A stretch of DNA of 64,000 bases from Alistipes sp. UBA936 (GTDB lineage: Bacteria > Bacteroidota > Bacteroidia > Bacteroidales > Rikenellaceae): NCBI GenBank assembly GCA_002293505.1, contig DBDI01000001.1:24056-88055 (forward strand). The letters run 5' to 3'. The notes under the pieces were generated by a model, which saw only the letters and a program-made list of their open reading frames with translations, was not told the DNA's origin and made no database searches. A program made the translations under genes and the position numbers. Below, in pieces: positions 11,938 through 20,067 of the stretch (positions are counted from its first letter, which is position 1; the number at the start of each line of letters is the position of its first letter).

Positions 11938-13323
11938 GTACTTGCCCAGCTCGTCAATTCGATTGATGTAACAAACCTCCAAGCCTGTCGGAATCTTCGG
12001 CAGGCTTTTTCTCAGGTAACCGGAGACGACGATGCGTTTGAAACCCAAGCGAGCAGCCTCGGCGATACGCTGCTCGGATCGAGGAGCGGGCCGAACCTCG
12101 CCGGAAAGTCCGACCTCGCCAGCCAAAGCAACGCCGGGATCGATGGCGCGGTCGAAGTAAGAGGAGAGAACGGCAGCGCAAACAGCGAGGTCGAGTCCGG
12201 TATCGGCGATACGAAAACCGCCGGCAAAGTTCAGAAAAACGTCCTTAGTACCGAGCTTCAGACCGGCGCGTTTTTCGAGAACAGCGAGAAGCATATTGAG
12301 CCGCCGAGCCTCGAAACCGGTGGCCGAACGCTGGGGAGTACCGTAAGCAGCCCCGGAAACGAGGGCCTGAGTCTCGATAAGGTAAGGTCGGATACCGTCG
12401 ACAGAAGCCCCGACGGCGATACCGCTGAGAGGCTCCTCGTAATCGCCGAGAAGGATCTCGGAAGGATTGGAAACCTCGACCAGACCCTGGCCGCGCATCT
12501 CGAAGACCCCGATCTCGAATGTCGCCCCGAACCGGTTCTTAACCCCACGAAGGATACGGTAAATACCGGCGTCATCGCCCTCGAAGGAGAGAACGACGTC
12601 GACGATATGTTCCAGAACCTTGGGTCCGGCGATCGCACCGTCCTTGGTGATGTGGCCGATGAGAATGATCCCCGTACCGTGGGTCTTGGCGTATTTGAGG
12701 AGAGTGGCCGCGCACTCGCGAACCTGAGAAACGCTACCGGGAGAGGAGTCCAAAAGCTCGGTGTAGATAGTCTGGATGGAGTCGATGACGATCAGGTTCG
12801 GAGAGAGGGCTTCGGCCTGGGAGATGATATTTTCGAGCAACGTTTCGGCGTAAACGAAGCACTCCTCGGAGCCGTTCTGACCGACCCGCTCGGCGCGCAT
12901 CTTGATCTGCTGGGGAGACTCCTCGCCGGAGACGTAAAGAGTACGAAGGCCGCTCTGGCTGAGAGCGATCTGGAGCGAAAGGGTCGACTTACCGATGCCG
13001 GGCTCGCCGCCCAAAAGGATGAACGACCCGGGAACCATACCGCCCGAAAAACCCTCGCCAGATCCGCCGAGAACGCGGTTAACCTCGCCGATACCGAGGT
13101 CGATACGAGCCAGTTCGTCGCGAGCAATCTCGCCGACGGGAGTGGGTTTCGAGGCGCCCTCGGACGAGCGAACCATACCGCGAGGCCCGGAAGCAGAAGA
13201 CTCCTTGACCACGATCTCCTCCACGAAAGTGTTCCACTCGCCGCAAGCAGGGCAACGACCCATCCATTTGGGCTGCTCGTTACCGCACGAAGAGCAAAAG
13301 TATGCCTTTTTGACCTTTGCCAT
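11923..13323 (-). CDS. radA: DNA repair protein RadA/Sms
   Basis: RecA-like branch-migration helicase acting in recombinational repair. The 466-residue protein has the N-terminal zinc finger (CSSCG and CPACG), a RecA-fold ATPase with Walker A GGEPGIGKST and the RadA-specific KNRFG motif, and a C-terminal Lon-protease-like domain. The ATG at 13323 gives the standard MAKVKKAYFCSSCG N-terminus; upstream in-frame codons lie in rseP. One base separates it from the rseP stop, so it is the last gene of the M23-like/dxr/GH18/rseP/radA run. It overlaps the convergent receptor gene by 15 bases without a terminator. Confidence 0.96.
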   Translation of the reverse strand: MAKVKKAYFCSSCGNEQPKWMGRCPACGEWNTFVEEIVVKESSASGPRGMVRSSEGASKPTPVGEIARDELARIDLGIGEVNRVLGGSGEGFSGGMVPGSFILLGGEPGIGKSTLSLQIALSQSGLRTLYVSGEESPQQIKMRAERVGQNGSEECFVYAETLLENIISQAEALSPNLIVIDSIQTIYTELLDSSPGSVSQVRECAATLLKYAKTHGTGIILIGHITKDGAIAGPKVLEHIVDVVLSFEGDDAGIYRILRGVKNRFGATFEIGVFEMRGQGLVEVSNPSEILLGDYEEPLSGIAVGASVDGIRPYLIETQALVSGAAYGTPQRSATGFEARRLNMLLAVLEKRAGLKLGTKDVFLNFAGGFRIADTGLDLAVCAAVLSSYFDRAIDPGVALAGEVGLSGEVRPAPRSEQRIAEAARLGFKRIVVSGYLRKSLPKIPTGLEVCYINRIDELGKYLFNG

Positions 13324-13324
13324 A

Positions 13325-14488
13325 CTACTTGATGAAGAAGCGGTAAATATCGTTCCAGAAAGCCAGCACAAGCAAGCCGAGCAGAAGGATCATACCGACC
13401 ATCTGAGCCCCCTCGAGAAACCGGTCGGAAGGCTTACGGCGGGTGATGACCTCCCAGAGGAGAAACAGGACGTGACCGCCGTCCAAAGCGGGAATCGGCA
13501 ACAGGTTCATAACAGCGAGGATGATCGACAACATCCCCGTAACGTGCCAGAACCGGAACCAATCCCACTCGCCCGGAAAGATACTACCGATAGTGATGAA
13601 GCTACCGACCTGTTTGTAAGCCTTGGTGTCGGGAGAGATGATCAGGGCGAGCTGATCCCAGTAACTACCGATCTCAGCACCGGTCCTACGGAACCCGGCC
13701 CCGATAGCCTCCCAAAGGGAGTAACGGTGAGACCGGACGGGAAGATGCTCAGCGATGGCGGCCTGGTACTCGGGCAAGAAGTCGAGAGGTGAGGCACCAC
13801 TTGCCAGAACGAGAGAGTCGGCAGAAAACGGAACGCGAGGCAACATAAAGTTCTCGCTCTCCAACATATGGGAGATATAATCGCGGGGAATCACAACCTC
13901 GGCGGGCCGGTCGTCACGAAGAACCTCGACCACGCGGACGCGACCGATCATCATATCGGGGTAGACTCTGCCGAAGCTACCGGAGACAGGCTCGCCATCG
14001 AAGGAGACGATACGGTCGCCGTCCTGAAAGCCAATTTCCTCGGCCAGCTCGTTGAAGTAGTAACCCCAACGAAGGTCGCTGTTGTCGATATAGGTGTCGC
14101 CCCAGTGGAAGCTCATAGCGATGTAGATCAAGCAAGCCGTGAGCACGTTCATAGCAACCCCGCTAACCATAACGATGAGCCGTTGCCAAGCAGGTTTCGA
14201 CCGGAACTCCCAAGGCTGAAGAGGAGATTTCATAGCCTCGGTGTCCATACTCTCGTCGATCATACCGGAGATCTTACAGTAACCACCGAACGGGACCCAA
14301 CCGATACCGAATGTCGTCTCGCCGATACGAAACTTGAGGAGCGAAAAACCGCCGGCATCGAAGAAGAGGTAGAACTTCTCGACACGGATACCGAACCAAC
14401 GAGCGGTGAGGTAGTGCCCCAACTCGTGGAAGAAAACCAGAAGCGAGAGGCTGAGAATGAGTTGCAGGATTTTGATTAGTACTTCCAT
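13325..14488 (-). CDS. rseP: RseP-type site-2 zinc metalloprotease (M50)
   Basis: Inner-membrane protease that cleaves substrates inside the membrane, such as anti-sigma factors and leftover signal peptides. The 387 residues start with a membrane helix carrying the zinc motif HELGH (about residues 21-25). The third ligand block NLLPIPALDGGH lies near residue 335, and a PDZ domain (FQDGDRIVSFDGEPV) lies between. The C-terminus is a membrane helix. It follows the GH18 gene with start and stop sharing one base (TAATG), a translational coupling arrangement. dxr-rseP linkage is common in bacteria; here a secreted hydrolase sits between them. Confidence 0.95.
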   Translation of the reverse strand: MEVLIKILQLILSLSLLVFFHELGHYLTARWFGIRVEKFYLFFDAGGFSLLKFRIGETTFGIGWVPFGGYCKISGMIDESMDTEAMKSPLQPWEFRSKPAWQRLIVMVSGVAMNVLTACLIYIAMSFHWGDTYIDNSDLRWGYYFNELAEEIGFQDGDRIVSFDGEPVSGSFGRVYPDMMIGRVRVVEVLRDDRPAEVVIPRDYISHMLESENFMLPRVPFSADSLVLASGASPLDFLPEYQAAIAEHLPVRSHRYSLWEAIGAGFRRTGAEIGSYWDQLALIISPDTKAYKQVGSFITIGSIFPGEWDWFRFWHVTGMLSIILAVMNLLPIPALDGGHVLFLLWEVITRRKPSDRFLEGAQMVGMILLLGLLVLAFWNDIYRFFIK

Positions 14489-15426
14489 TACAGTGTCTTC
14501 TTGATTACGCCCAGAAGCGAGTGCTCACCCTCCACGTCGTGATCCAACTGCCAGATCATTATACCACCGTAGTGCTGAGCCAGGCGGCATTTCTTACGCA
14601 TAGTACGGTGGCCGTTATAACCGAATTTACCGGAGCGGTCGCCGCGCCAAGCTTTCGGGTCCGCAGCAAGGATATCACTCCAACCCCAACTGTCGCCAAA
14701 GCCGCCGTCGGAGGGGTAACCGTAGAAAGGAACACCGACAACGATGTTGTGAGGCTCGATGCCGCGAACCTTGTGGTAGTGGCGGGCCATTGTGTCGGCA
14801 AGCCCGACGGTGGAGTGAGCCTCGAACGGCCCGTCGTAAGCCATAATGTTGATGAAGTCGAAGCAACGGAACGTAGCGTCGGAGATGTCGTCAGAAAACC
14901 AGGTCGAGACAGCAGTCGTCAACAGAACACCGTTTTGTGAACAATGTTTGCCCAATTCTACCACCCAAGCCTCATAATTGTTCCACAACACGTGGCCGGG
15001 GCCCTCTTCGAGGTCGAGGTCGACACCGTCGAAGCCGTAACGGTCGACATACTCCATAATCTTGAGGCAGAACGCCTCGCGGCTTTCGGGTGTTGCGATC
15101 AGGGCGGGGTAGTTCTTACCGCCGCCGCCACCGCCGAGAGAAGCCACGACCTTCACGTCGTGCTCGTGGGCAGTGGAGATGATGTGAGAGAGCATCTCGG
15201 GCTCGGAGCGGAAGGGATTCTGCATAACGCCGAGAGTGTCGGGATTACAGAAGGCGATGTTGATGTGAGTGAGAGCGTCCCAGTCGAGCCGGTCGACAAC
15301 CCCGTAACTCCACGAGGGAATGTAACCAACGACGCGAAGAGGATGGTCGTGTTTGGGCGGCAATTTTTTCGCCCCGGCAACTGAAGCGACAAGCAGAAGG
15401 GCCGCCAGAAAGAGAAGTTTTTTCAT
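14488..15426 (-). CDS. Secreted glycoside hydrolase family 18 protein
   Basis: GH18 enzymes cleave beta-1,4 links next to N-acetylglucosamine in chitin or N-glycans. The 312-residue product has a signal peptide (about residues 1-19), the SLGGGGG strand and the catalytic DGVDLDLEEG motif, which keeps all residues of DxxDxDxE. Later barrel strands include NIMAYDG and GGIMIWQLDHD. There is one catalytic domain and no carbohydrate-binding module. The ATG at 15426 follows the dxr stop with a 4-base overlap, and its own stop overlaps the rseP start by one base. This tight packing makes it part of the operon rather than a late insertion. Chitinase or endo-beta-N-acetylglucosaminidase activity cannot be separated from sequence. 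Confidence 0.9.
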   Translation of the reverse strand: MKKLLFLAALLLVASVAGAKKLPPKHDHPLRVVGYIPSWSYGVVDRLDWDALTHINIAFCNPDTLGVMQNPFRSEPEMLSHIISTAHEHDVKVVASLGGGGGGKNYPALIATPESREAFCLKIMEYVDRYGFDGVDLDLEEGPGHVLWNNYEAWVVELGKHCSQNGVLLTTAVSTWFSDDISDATFRCFDFINIMAYDGPFEAHSTVGLADTMARHYHKVRGIEPHNIVVGVPFYGYPSDGGFGDSWGWSDILAADPKAWRGDRSGKFGYNGHRTMRKKCRLAQHYGGIMIWQLDHDVEGEHSLLGVIKKTL

Positions 15427-16562
15427 AATTGTGCTATTTTTCGCGATTCGGTATTGCAATGTATGTAATCCTCAAGGGAGGGGTTCGGTATGTTTTCGGC
15501 ACGGTCGAGAGTGCGACGGATGGTCTCCACGATGTCGAGGAAACCGATACGTCCGGCGAGAAAGTCGGCAACAGCGACCTCGTTGGCAGCGTTGAGAGTG
15601 CAAAGAGCAGTACCGCCGGCGAGAAGGCAATCGCGGGTGAGCCCGAGGGCGGGGTAACGGATCTGGTCGACCTCCGAGAAAGTCAACGACGGAAAGTCGG
15701 CCCACGGAAAGGGAGGGCAGGGAGTGCTCAGGCGCTCGGGAAACGACAGGGCGTAAGAGATAGGAACGTGCATATCGGGCAAGCCGAGCTGAGCCTTCAG
15801 GGCCCCGTCCTCGAACTCGACCATAGAGTGGATAACAGATTGAGGGTGGAGAAGCACGTCAATCTTTTCGGGCGGAAGGCGAAACAACCAATGGGCCTCG
15901 ACAACCTCGAAACCCTTGTTAACCAGAGTTGCAGAATCGATAGTGATCTTAGGGCCCATAGACCAGTTGGGGTGGGCGAGGGCCTGAGCAGCGGAAACGG
16001 AGCGGAGTTCGGGGAGCGGAACGTCGCGAAGAGCGCCGCCGGAAGCAGTGAGGATGACGCGCCGGAGAGGAGAAGATTCACCGACAAGGCACTGGAGGAT
16101 GGCGGAGTGCTCGGAGTCGATAGGAACGACGGGAACGCGGTGGAGGTGAGCAAGGCGCATAACCAACTCGCCGGCAACGACGAGGCTCTCCTTATTAGCC
16201 AGAGCGACTTTCTTACCAGCCTCGATAGCGCGAACGGTGGGAAGAAGCCCGGAGTAACCGACAAGAGCGTTAACGGTAACGTCGACATTACCGGCAGCCC
16301 CGGCAGCAGCAACGGCATCCTCACCGGCGAAAACCTTGACGGGCAAGTCTGAGAGAGCCTCCTGGAGAGGTTCCCAGAACTCCTTACAAGCAATCACGAC
16401 GCTGTCAGGTTCGAGGGCGCGAGCCTGCTGAGCAAGCAACTGCCAATTACTACAGGCAGTGAGGCAGATCGTCTCGAACAACTCGGGGTGGGCACCAAGG
16501 ATCTCCACGGTCTGACGACCGATCGACCCGGTCGACCCCAAAACTGCAACACGCTGACGCAT
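15423..16562 (-). CDS. dxr: 1-deoxy-D-xylulose 5-phosphate reductoisomerase
   Basis: Second enzyme of the MEP isoprenoid pathway, converting DXP to MEP with NADPH. The 379 residues show the N-terminal NADPH motif GSTGSIGRQT, the LANKESLV substrate/metal block, IDSEHSAI, the LTASGGALRD catalytic-loop segment and NWSMGPKITIDSAT. Length and motif order are normal. ispE of the same pathway lies at 51.8 kb, so the window carries two MEP genes. It follows the M23-like gene by 11 bases and overlaps the GH18 gene by 4 bases. The plus strand here is G-rich (31 G against 11 C at 15961-16020) although the gene is on the minus strand. Confidence 0.97.
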   Translation of the reverse strand: MRQRVAVLGSTGSIGRQTVEILGAHPELFETICLTACSNWQLLAQQARALEPDSVVIACKEFWEPLQEALSDLPVKVFAGEDAVAAAGAAGNVDVTVNALVGYSGLLPTVRAIEAGKKVALANKESLVVAGELVMRLAHLHRVPVVPIDSEHSAILQCLVGESSPLRRVILTASGGALRDVPLPELRSVSAAQALAHPNWSMGPKITIDSATLVNKGFEVVEAHWLFRLPPEKIDVLLHPQSVIHSMVEFEDGALKAQLGLPDMHVPISYALSFPERLSTPCPPFPWADFPSLTFSEVDQIRYPALGLTRDCLLAGGTALCTLNAANEVAVADFLAGRIGFLDIVETIRRTLDRAENIPNPSLEDYIHCNTESRKIAQL

Positions 16563-16573
16563 CGACCTTCCCC

Positions 16574-17410
16574 CTAAAAGACTATGTAATTCTCCGGGTC
16601 GACCGGAGTACCGTTAAACCACAATTCGAACCCGAGAGGAGAAGCAACCCCGATAATCTCACCGGCCTTGACGCGAGCACCGACCGATTTCTCGACAGCA
16701 GAGAGGCGGCGGTAAACGGAGACGAGGTTGTCGGCGTGCTGGATCTGGACGATGTGACCGCCCTCGGGAGACCAAACGGAGAGAATAACGCTACCGTCGC
16801 GAACAGCAACAACGGGGTGGTTGGCAGTAGTGAGGATCTCGACACCGAAGTTACCATTGACGGGACTGAAGCGAGTCTGAACAAGTCCCTGAACAGGAGG
16901 AACAAGGTCGCTACCGACAGCAGAAGAACGAGGAGAAGAAACCGAAGCCGACAAAGAAAGATCGCCGGAAGCAGCCTCCATACGGGCCCTCAGGAGAGAG
17001 TCGGCGAGGGAGGGCGCAACGAGGGTCTTGTCCTGCATCTCGACAGAGTCGCCGATGCGAGAAACGTCGCGAATAATGGGAGTCTTACCCTCCATAATCA
17101 GGGCGATGTTGTCGCTATAAAGAGTGAGGTTACCCATCTGGCGCTCCAAAGAGTCGAGCCGCATAACGTTGGCAATCAACAATTCGCGAGAACGGTTACC
17201 CGGATAACCGCCGAGAGTGTCCATAACGGGAGTGTAGACGACCAGAAGGATAACACCGACGATCACAACCAACAACAGCGACACAGCGCCGACCAAAATA
17301 CGCCCGCCACTTATATATATATGCCAACGCTCGCGACCGTCGTCGGGGTCGAGCATCGCCACCTTCTGTTTCGCCACAAACCCACGCCACCAATTTTTCA
17401 GCCTTTCCAT
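16574..17410 (-). CDS. Membrane-anchored M23/LytM-like protein with degenerate active site
   Basis: Cell-envelope protein of 278 residues with a cytoplasmic N-terminus, one membrane helix (about residues 36-58), a coiled stretch and a C-terminal LytM fold. Intact M23 peptidases bind zinc through HxxxD and HxH. Here the first block reads NFGVEI (His to Asn, Asp to Glu) and the last reads PLGFELWFNG, where both His of HLHFELW are gone. It is therefore probably not a peptidase but a LytM-like regulator, like EnvC-type factors that activate amidases. The ATG at 17410 lies 4 bases after a -7 box; a GTG at 17416 would overlap the promoter. It heads the dxr/GH18/rseP/radA run. Confidence 0.82.
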   Translation of the reverse strand: MERLKNWWRGFVAKQKVAMLDPDDGRERWHIYISGGRILVGAVSLLLVVIVGVILLVVYTPVMDTLGGYPGNRSRELLIANVMRLDSLERQMGNLTLYSDNIALIMEGKTPIIRDVSRIGDSVEMQDKTLVAPSLADSLLRARMEAASGDLSLSASVSSPRSSAVGSDLVPPVQGLVQTRFSPVNGNFGVEILTTANHPVVAVRDGSVILSVWSPEGGHIVQIQHADNLVSVYRRLSAVEKSVGARVKAGEIIGVASPLGFELWFNGTPVDPENYIVF

Positions 17411-17414
17411 AAGC

Positions 17415-17422
17415 ACAAAGTT
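17415..17422 (-). promoter_or_regulatory. -7 element of the M23-like/dxr operon promoter
   Basis: TAACTTTG on the minus strand ends 4 bases before the ATG at 17410, implying a leaderless or nearly leaderless transcript. It diverges from the nucleotidyltransferase promoter, 14 bases away. Confidence 0.6.
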
Positions 17423-17436
17423 ACGAAAAAAGATCG

Positions 17437-17444
17437 TATCTTTG
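17437..17444 (+). promoter_or_regulatory. -7 element of the nucleotidyltransferase promoter
   Basis: TATCTTTG, a perfect -7 consensus, lies 29 bases before the ATG at 17474. It diverges from the M23-like promoter, and the two share their upstream regions. Confidence 0.6.
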
Positions 17445-17473
17445 TGTCAAACTATCTTAAACCGACTTTTATT

Positions 17474-18412
17474 ATGCCACAAATGACACTTGTAGTACTG
17501 GCGGCGGGAATGGGCTCGCGCTATGGTTCACTCAAACAGATGGACGGGGTGGGGCCCGGAGGAGAAGCGATCATCGACTATTCGATCTATGACGCCATCA
17601 GGGCGGGTTTCACAAAGGTCGTATTTGTAATCAGGCACTCGTTCGAGAAGGATTTCAGGGAGATTTTTTCAGCCGACAGGTTCGGAGGGCGGATCGAAGT
17701 CGATTTTGTGTTTCAGGAGTTGGAAAACTTACCGGCGGGTGTGACCGTACCGGAAGGACGCGAAAAACCCTGGGGAACCAACCACGCGGTGATGATGGCG
17801 GCGAGTGCGGTAAAGGGGCCGTTCGCGGTGATCAATGCGGATGATTTCTATGGGCGAGAGTCGTTCGAAGTGCTGGGGAGGTACCTGTCGACGCTGGATG
17901 GGAAGGAGAACCGCTATGCGATGGTGGGATTCTCGATCTCGAACACGCTGTCGGAAAACGGAACTGTGTCGAGAGGAGTGTGTGCGGTGGATGGAGAAGG
18001 AAACCTGACAACGATCACGGAACGCCACGGGATAGAGCGCAAGGCGGATGGCCAGATAGTCTACACGGATGCGGACGGAAGTCAACACCCGCTGGGAGAC
18101 GATACCCCGGTGTCTATGAATACGTTCGGTTTCACGCCGGACTATTTCAGGCACTCGGAAAGGATGTTCAGAGAGTTTTTGAGCAAACCCGAAACGATGG
18201 CAAATCTGAAGTCGGAATTCTATATAGCATTGGTAGTCGATGAACTGATCAAGAGCGGAACGGCAAAGATGAAAGTGTTACCGACGACGGCAAAGTGGTT
18301 CGGGGTAACCTACAAGGCAGACAGGCCGGATGTGGTGGAGAGGCTGAGGGCGTTGGTAGATGCGGGAGAGTATCCGGAATTTTTATGGGCCGGAACGCCG
18401 TCGGCGATTTAA
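17474..18412 (+). CDS. GT-A fold nucleotidyltransferase
   Basis: Probable sugar-nucleotide or sugar-1-phosphate transferase of 312 residues. The N-terminus carries the nucleotide-binding signature LVVLAAGMGSRYGSLKQMD, followed by GEAIIDYSIYDAI, the metal-binding NADDFYG and the VSMNTFGF block. The exact sugar cannot be named; this group includes glucose-1-phosphate-type enzymes and choline-phosphate-type enzymes. The ATG at 17474 lies 29 bases after a -7 box, and upstream in-frame sequence is antisense to the M23-like gene. Its TAA interlocks with the stop of the convergent HSDR_N gene in TTAA (18409-18412). Confidence 0.85.
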   Translation: MPQMTLVVLAAGMGSRYGSLKQMDGVGPGGEAIIDYSIYDAIRAGFTKVVFVIRHSFEKDFREIFSADRFGGRIEVDFVFQELENLPAGVTVPEGREKPWGTNHAVMMAASAVKGPFAVINADDFYGRESFEVLGRYLSTLDGKENRYAMVGFSISNTLSENGTVSRGVCAVDGEGNLTTITERHGIERKADGQIVYTDADGSQHPLGDDTPVSMNTFGFTPDYFRHSERMFREFLSKPETMANLKSEFYIALVVDELIKSGTAKMKVLPTTAKWFGVTYKADRPDVVERLRALVDAGEYPEFLWAGTPSAI

Positions 18413-18816
18413 AAGAAGTCTGGCAATTCGGTCAGAGGAGTGTAGCAGCCGTCGGGGTCGACCTCGTAAAGATAGTGGTCGGAGCCGTTGGTGAGCATCA
18501 CGAAGCGGGCGCCCAAGCGGGCATTATAACGAAAAGCCTGAGCGAGGGTCGTGTCGGTGATCTTGACGTCGGGAGCCTTACACTCGACCAACAGAAGAGG
18601 GCTGGCATTGTGGTCAAAAACCACGATGTCAGCCCTTTGAGTTGTACCGTTCATCTCGACGGGGAACTCCTGAGCGATGCTGGTGGGAGGTATGCCACAG
18701 CCTTTTTCGGCCTTTGGAGCGGTGAGGAACTCCAGAACCCGCCGCCGAACACGCTCCTCGGGGGTCAACACTAAGTGGCGGCCACGAACCTTGTCCCAAA
18801 CTCGCTTTGTTGTCAT
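18409..18816 (-). CDS. HSDR_N (type I restriction R-subunit N-terminal-like) domain protein
   Basis: A 135-residue stand-alone protein resembling the PD-(D/E)xK nuclease domain at the N-terminus of type I restriction R subunits. The core ADIVVFD followed about 15 residues later by LLVECKAP supplies Asp and Glu-x-Lys; a FRYNARLGARFVMLTNG strand-helix block follows. There is no helicase, methylase or specificity gene nearby, so it is not part of a restriction system in this window. It could be a nuclease or a degenerate nucleic-acid-binding relative. Its promoter is shared symmetrically with the GH2-like gene on the other strand. Confidence 0.8.
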   Translation of the reverse strand: MTTKRVWDKVRGRHLVLTPEERVRRRVLEFLTAPKAEKGCGIPPTSIAQEFPVEMNGTTQRADIVVFDHNASPLLLVECKAPDVKITDTTLAQAFRYNARLGARFVMLTNGSDHYLYEVDPDGCYTPLTELPDFF

Positions 18817-18825
18817 AAAAATCGT

Positions 18826-18847
18826 TATCTTTGTAAAAACAAAGATA
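18826..18847. promoter_or_regulatory. Symmetric bidirectional promoter
   Basis: TATCTTTG (18826-18833, plus), TAAAAA, then CAAAGATA (18840-18847), which is TATCTTTG on the minus strand. This is a perfect 8-base inverted repeat made of two -7 elements. Expected start sites near 18837 (plus) and 18836 (minus) are adjacent, so polymerase bound in one direction should exclude the other. Confidence 0.6.
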
Positions 18848-20067
18848 TGAAAAAAATAGTTCTACTGGGCGCTTTCTTGTTTTCGGTGGCTTTTGGGGCG
18901 GCGCAGGTGCCGCGGCATCTTGATCCACAGGCGGTTGCAATCGGGAAGGAGTTGCCGAGAGGGCCTCTTGTGAGCCTCGATTCGCTGGGACAAGGGGCGG
19001 ATCGTGTGCCGCGATATTTGCAAATGCTGGAAGATTGGGAGCGGAGCGAGACGCCGGATGCGGTGGTTTATGCGACCAGTTTTCGGGTTCCGTTCGAGTG
19101 GATGGATCGGCGGCAACTACTTTGTTTGCAAAAAGTTAGTGCGTCGTTTGACGTTGTGGTGAATGGCCAGCTGGCGGGGTATTCGCAGGCCGGAAGTCTG
19201 CCCACGGAGTTCGACCTGACGGATGTCGCGCGCGAAGGAGTGAACGAACTGGAGGTGGTGGTTTACCGCGAGTCGATTGCGGCGGAAAAGTTGGAAAACG
19301 GACGGCGGGCGGTTGAACCTCAGATACTTGGCCCGGTGTGCGTTTTTTCGCAACCGCTGTTGAGGGTGCGAGATATTGTGGTCGACTCGCGGACGGAGGG
19401 CACGGCTGGGTTGTTGGAACTGGGGGTGGTGATGAAGAGTCACAGACTCAATGAACAGTCGTATGTCGTTTTGTTTCAACTTATTGGCGACGACGGACGG
19501 GTGCTGGCCTGGGAGCGAAAGCAGGCCACGGTCGATATGCGGAGGGAGGACACAGTGCGGTTTTTTGCGAATGTGAGAGACATCGAGCCTTGGATGCCAG
19601 AGCGGCCGCGGACGTATGAGCTGCGAATCGAGACGCGGCAGGACGGGCGGGTGAAGGAACGGCTGGCGTTCGAGATTGGGTTCAGGAGTGCGAATTTTCG
19701 TGATGGTCAGGTGTTTGTGAATGGCCGGCCGGTGCGGATGCCTGCCCGTGGTTTACCGGCGGAGAGCGAAAAACCGGGCGAGCTCATCTGTCCGGCGGCC
19801 GATATCGACACCCATCTGAGCGGAACTTCGCGGCGGGTGGGAGGTAATCCCTCGAACGATCCGGCGTGGGTGGGAGCCTATGTGGAGCGCGCGCTGGCGT
19901 CGTATCACCTCACGAAACGAGACCCGAGGGCGGTGGCGTTTTCACTCGCGAGCGGCCCGTCGGCGAATGGTATTTGTTTATATGAGAGCTACTTAGCCCT
20001 AAAGGCGCTGGAGAGGGGAAGGCCGATCGTATATCTCGACTCGAAGGAGTGGAACAGCGACTTATAG
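18847..20067 (+). CDS. Beta-galactosidase-like GH2 protein with collapsed catalytic domain
   Basis: A 406-residue exported protein (signal peptide about 1-19) that aligns by eye with LacZ-type GH2 enzymes of about 1000 residues. The sugar-binding N-terminal domain is there (VVVNGQLAGYSQAGSLPTEF) and the Ig-like domain up to FRDGQVFVNGRPVRM. It then skips the first half of the TIM barrel and resumes at the region equivalent to the LacZ EANIESHG block, then DPAWVGAYVERA, and ends at RPIVYLDSKEWNSDL. The acid/base segment WSLGNEAG is replaced by FSLASGPSANG, and the nucleophile region is absent. It should be catalytically dead; glycan binding is possible. CGG and GCG codons are more frequent than in neighbouring plus genes. 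The frame is intact, so it may still be expressed. Confidence 0.75.
   Translation: MKKIVLLGAFLFSVAFGAAQVPRHLDPQAVAIGKELPRGPLVSLDSLGQGADRVPRYLQMLEDWERSETPDAVVYATSFRVPFEWMDRRQLLCLQKVSASFDVVVNGQLAGYSQAGSLPTEFDLTDVAREGVNELEVVVYRESIAAEKLENGRRAVEPQILGPVCVFSQPLLRVRDIVVDSRTEGTAGLLELGVVMKSHRLNEQSYVVLFQLIGDDGRVLAWERKQATVDMRREDTVRFFANVRDIEPWMPERPRTYELRIETRQDGRVKERLAFEIGFRSANFRDGQVFVNGRPVRMPARGLPAESEKPGELICPAADIDTHLSGTSRRVGGNPSNDPAWVGAYVERALASYHLTKRDPRAVAFSLASGPSANGICLYESYLALKALERGRPIVYLDSKEWNSDL

Noticed and set aside
18409..18816. Restriction-modification or defence island
   Set aside because: Only one small nuclease-like domain is present, with no methylase, specificity or helicase gene nearby.
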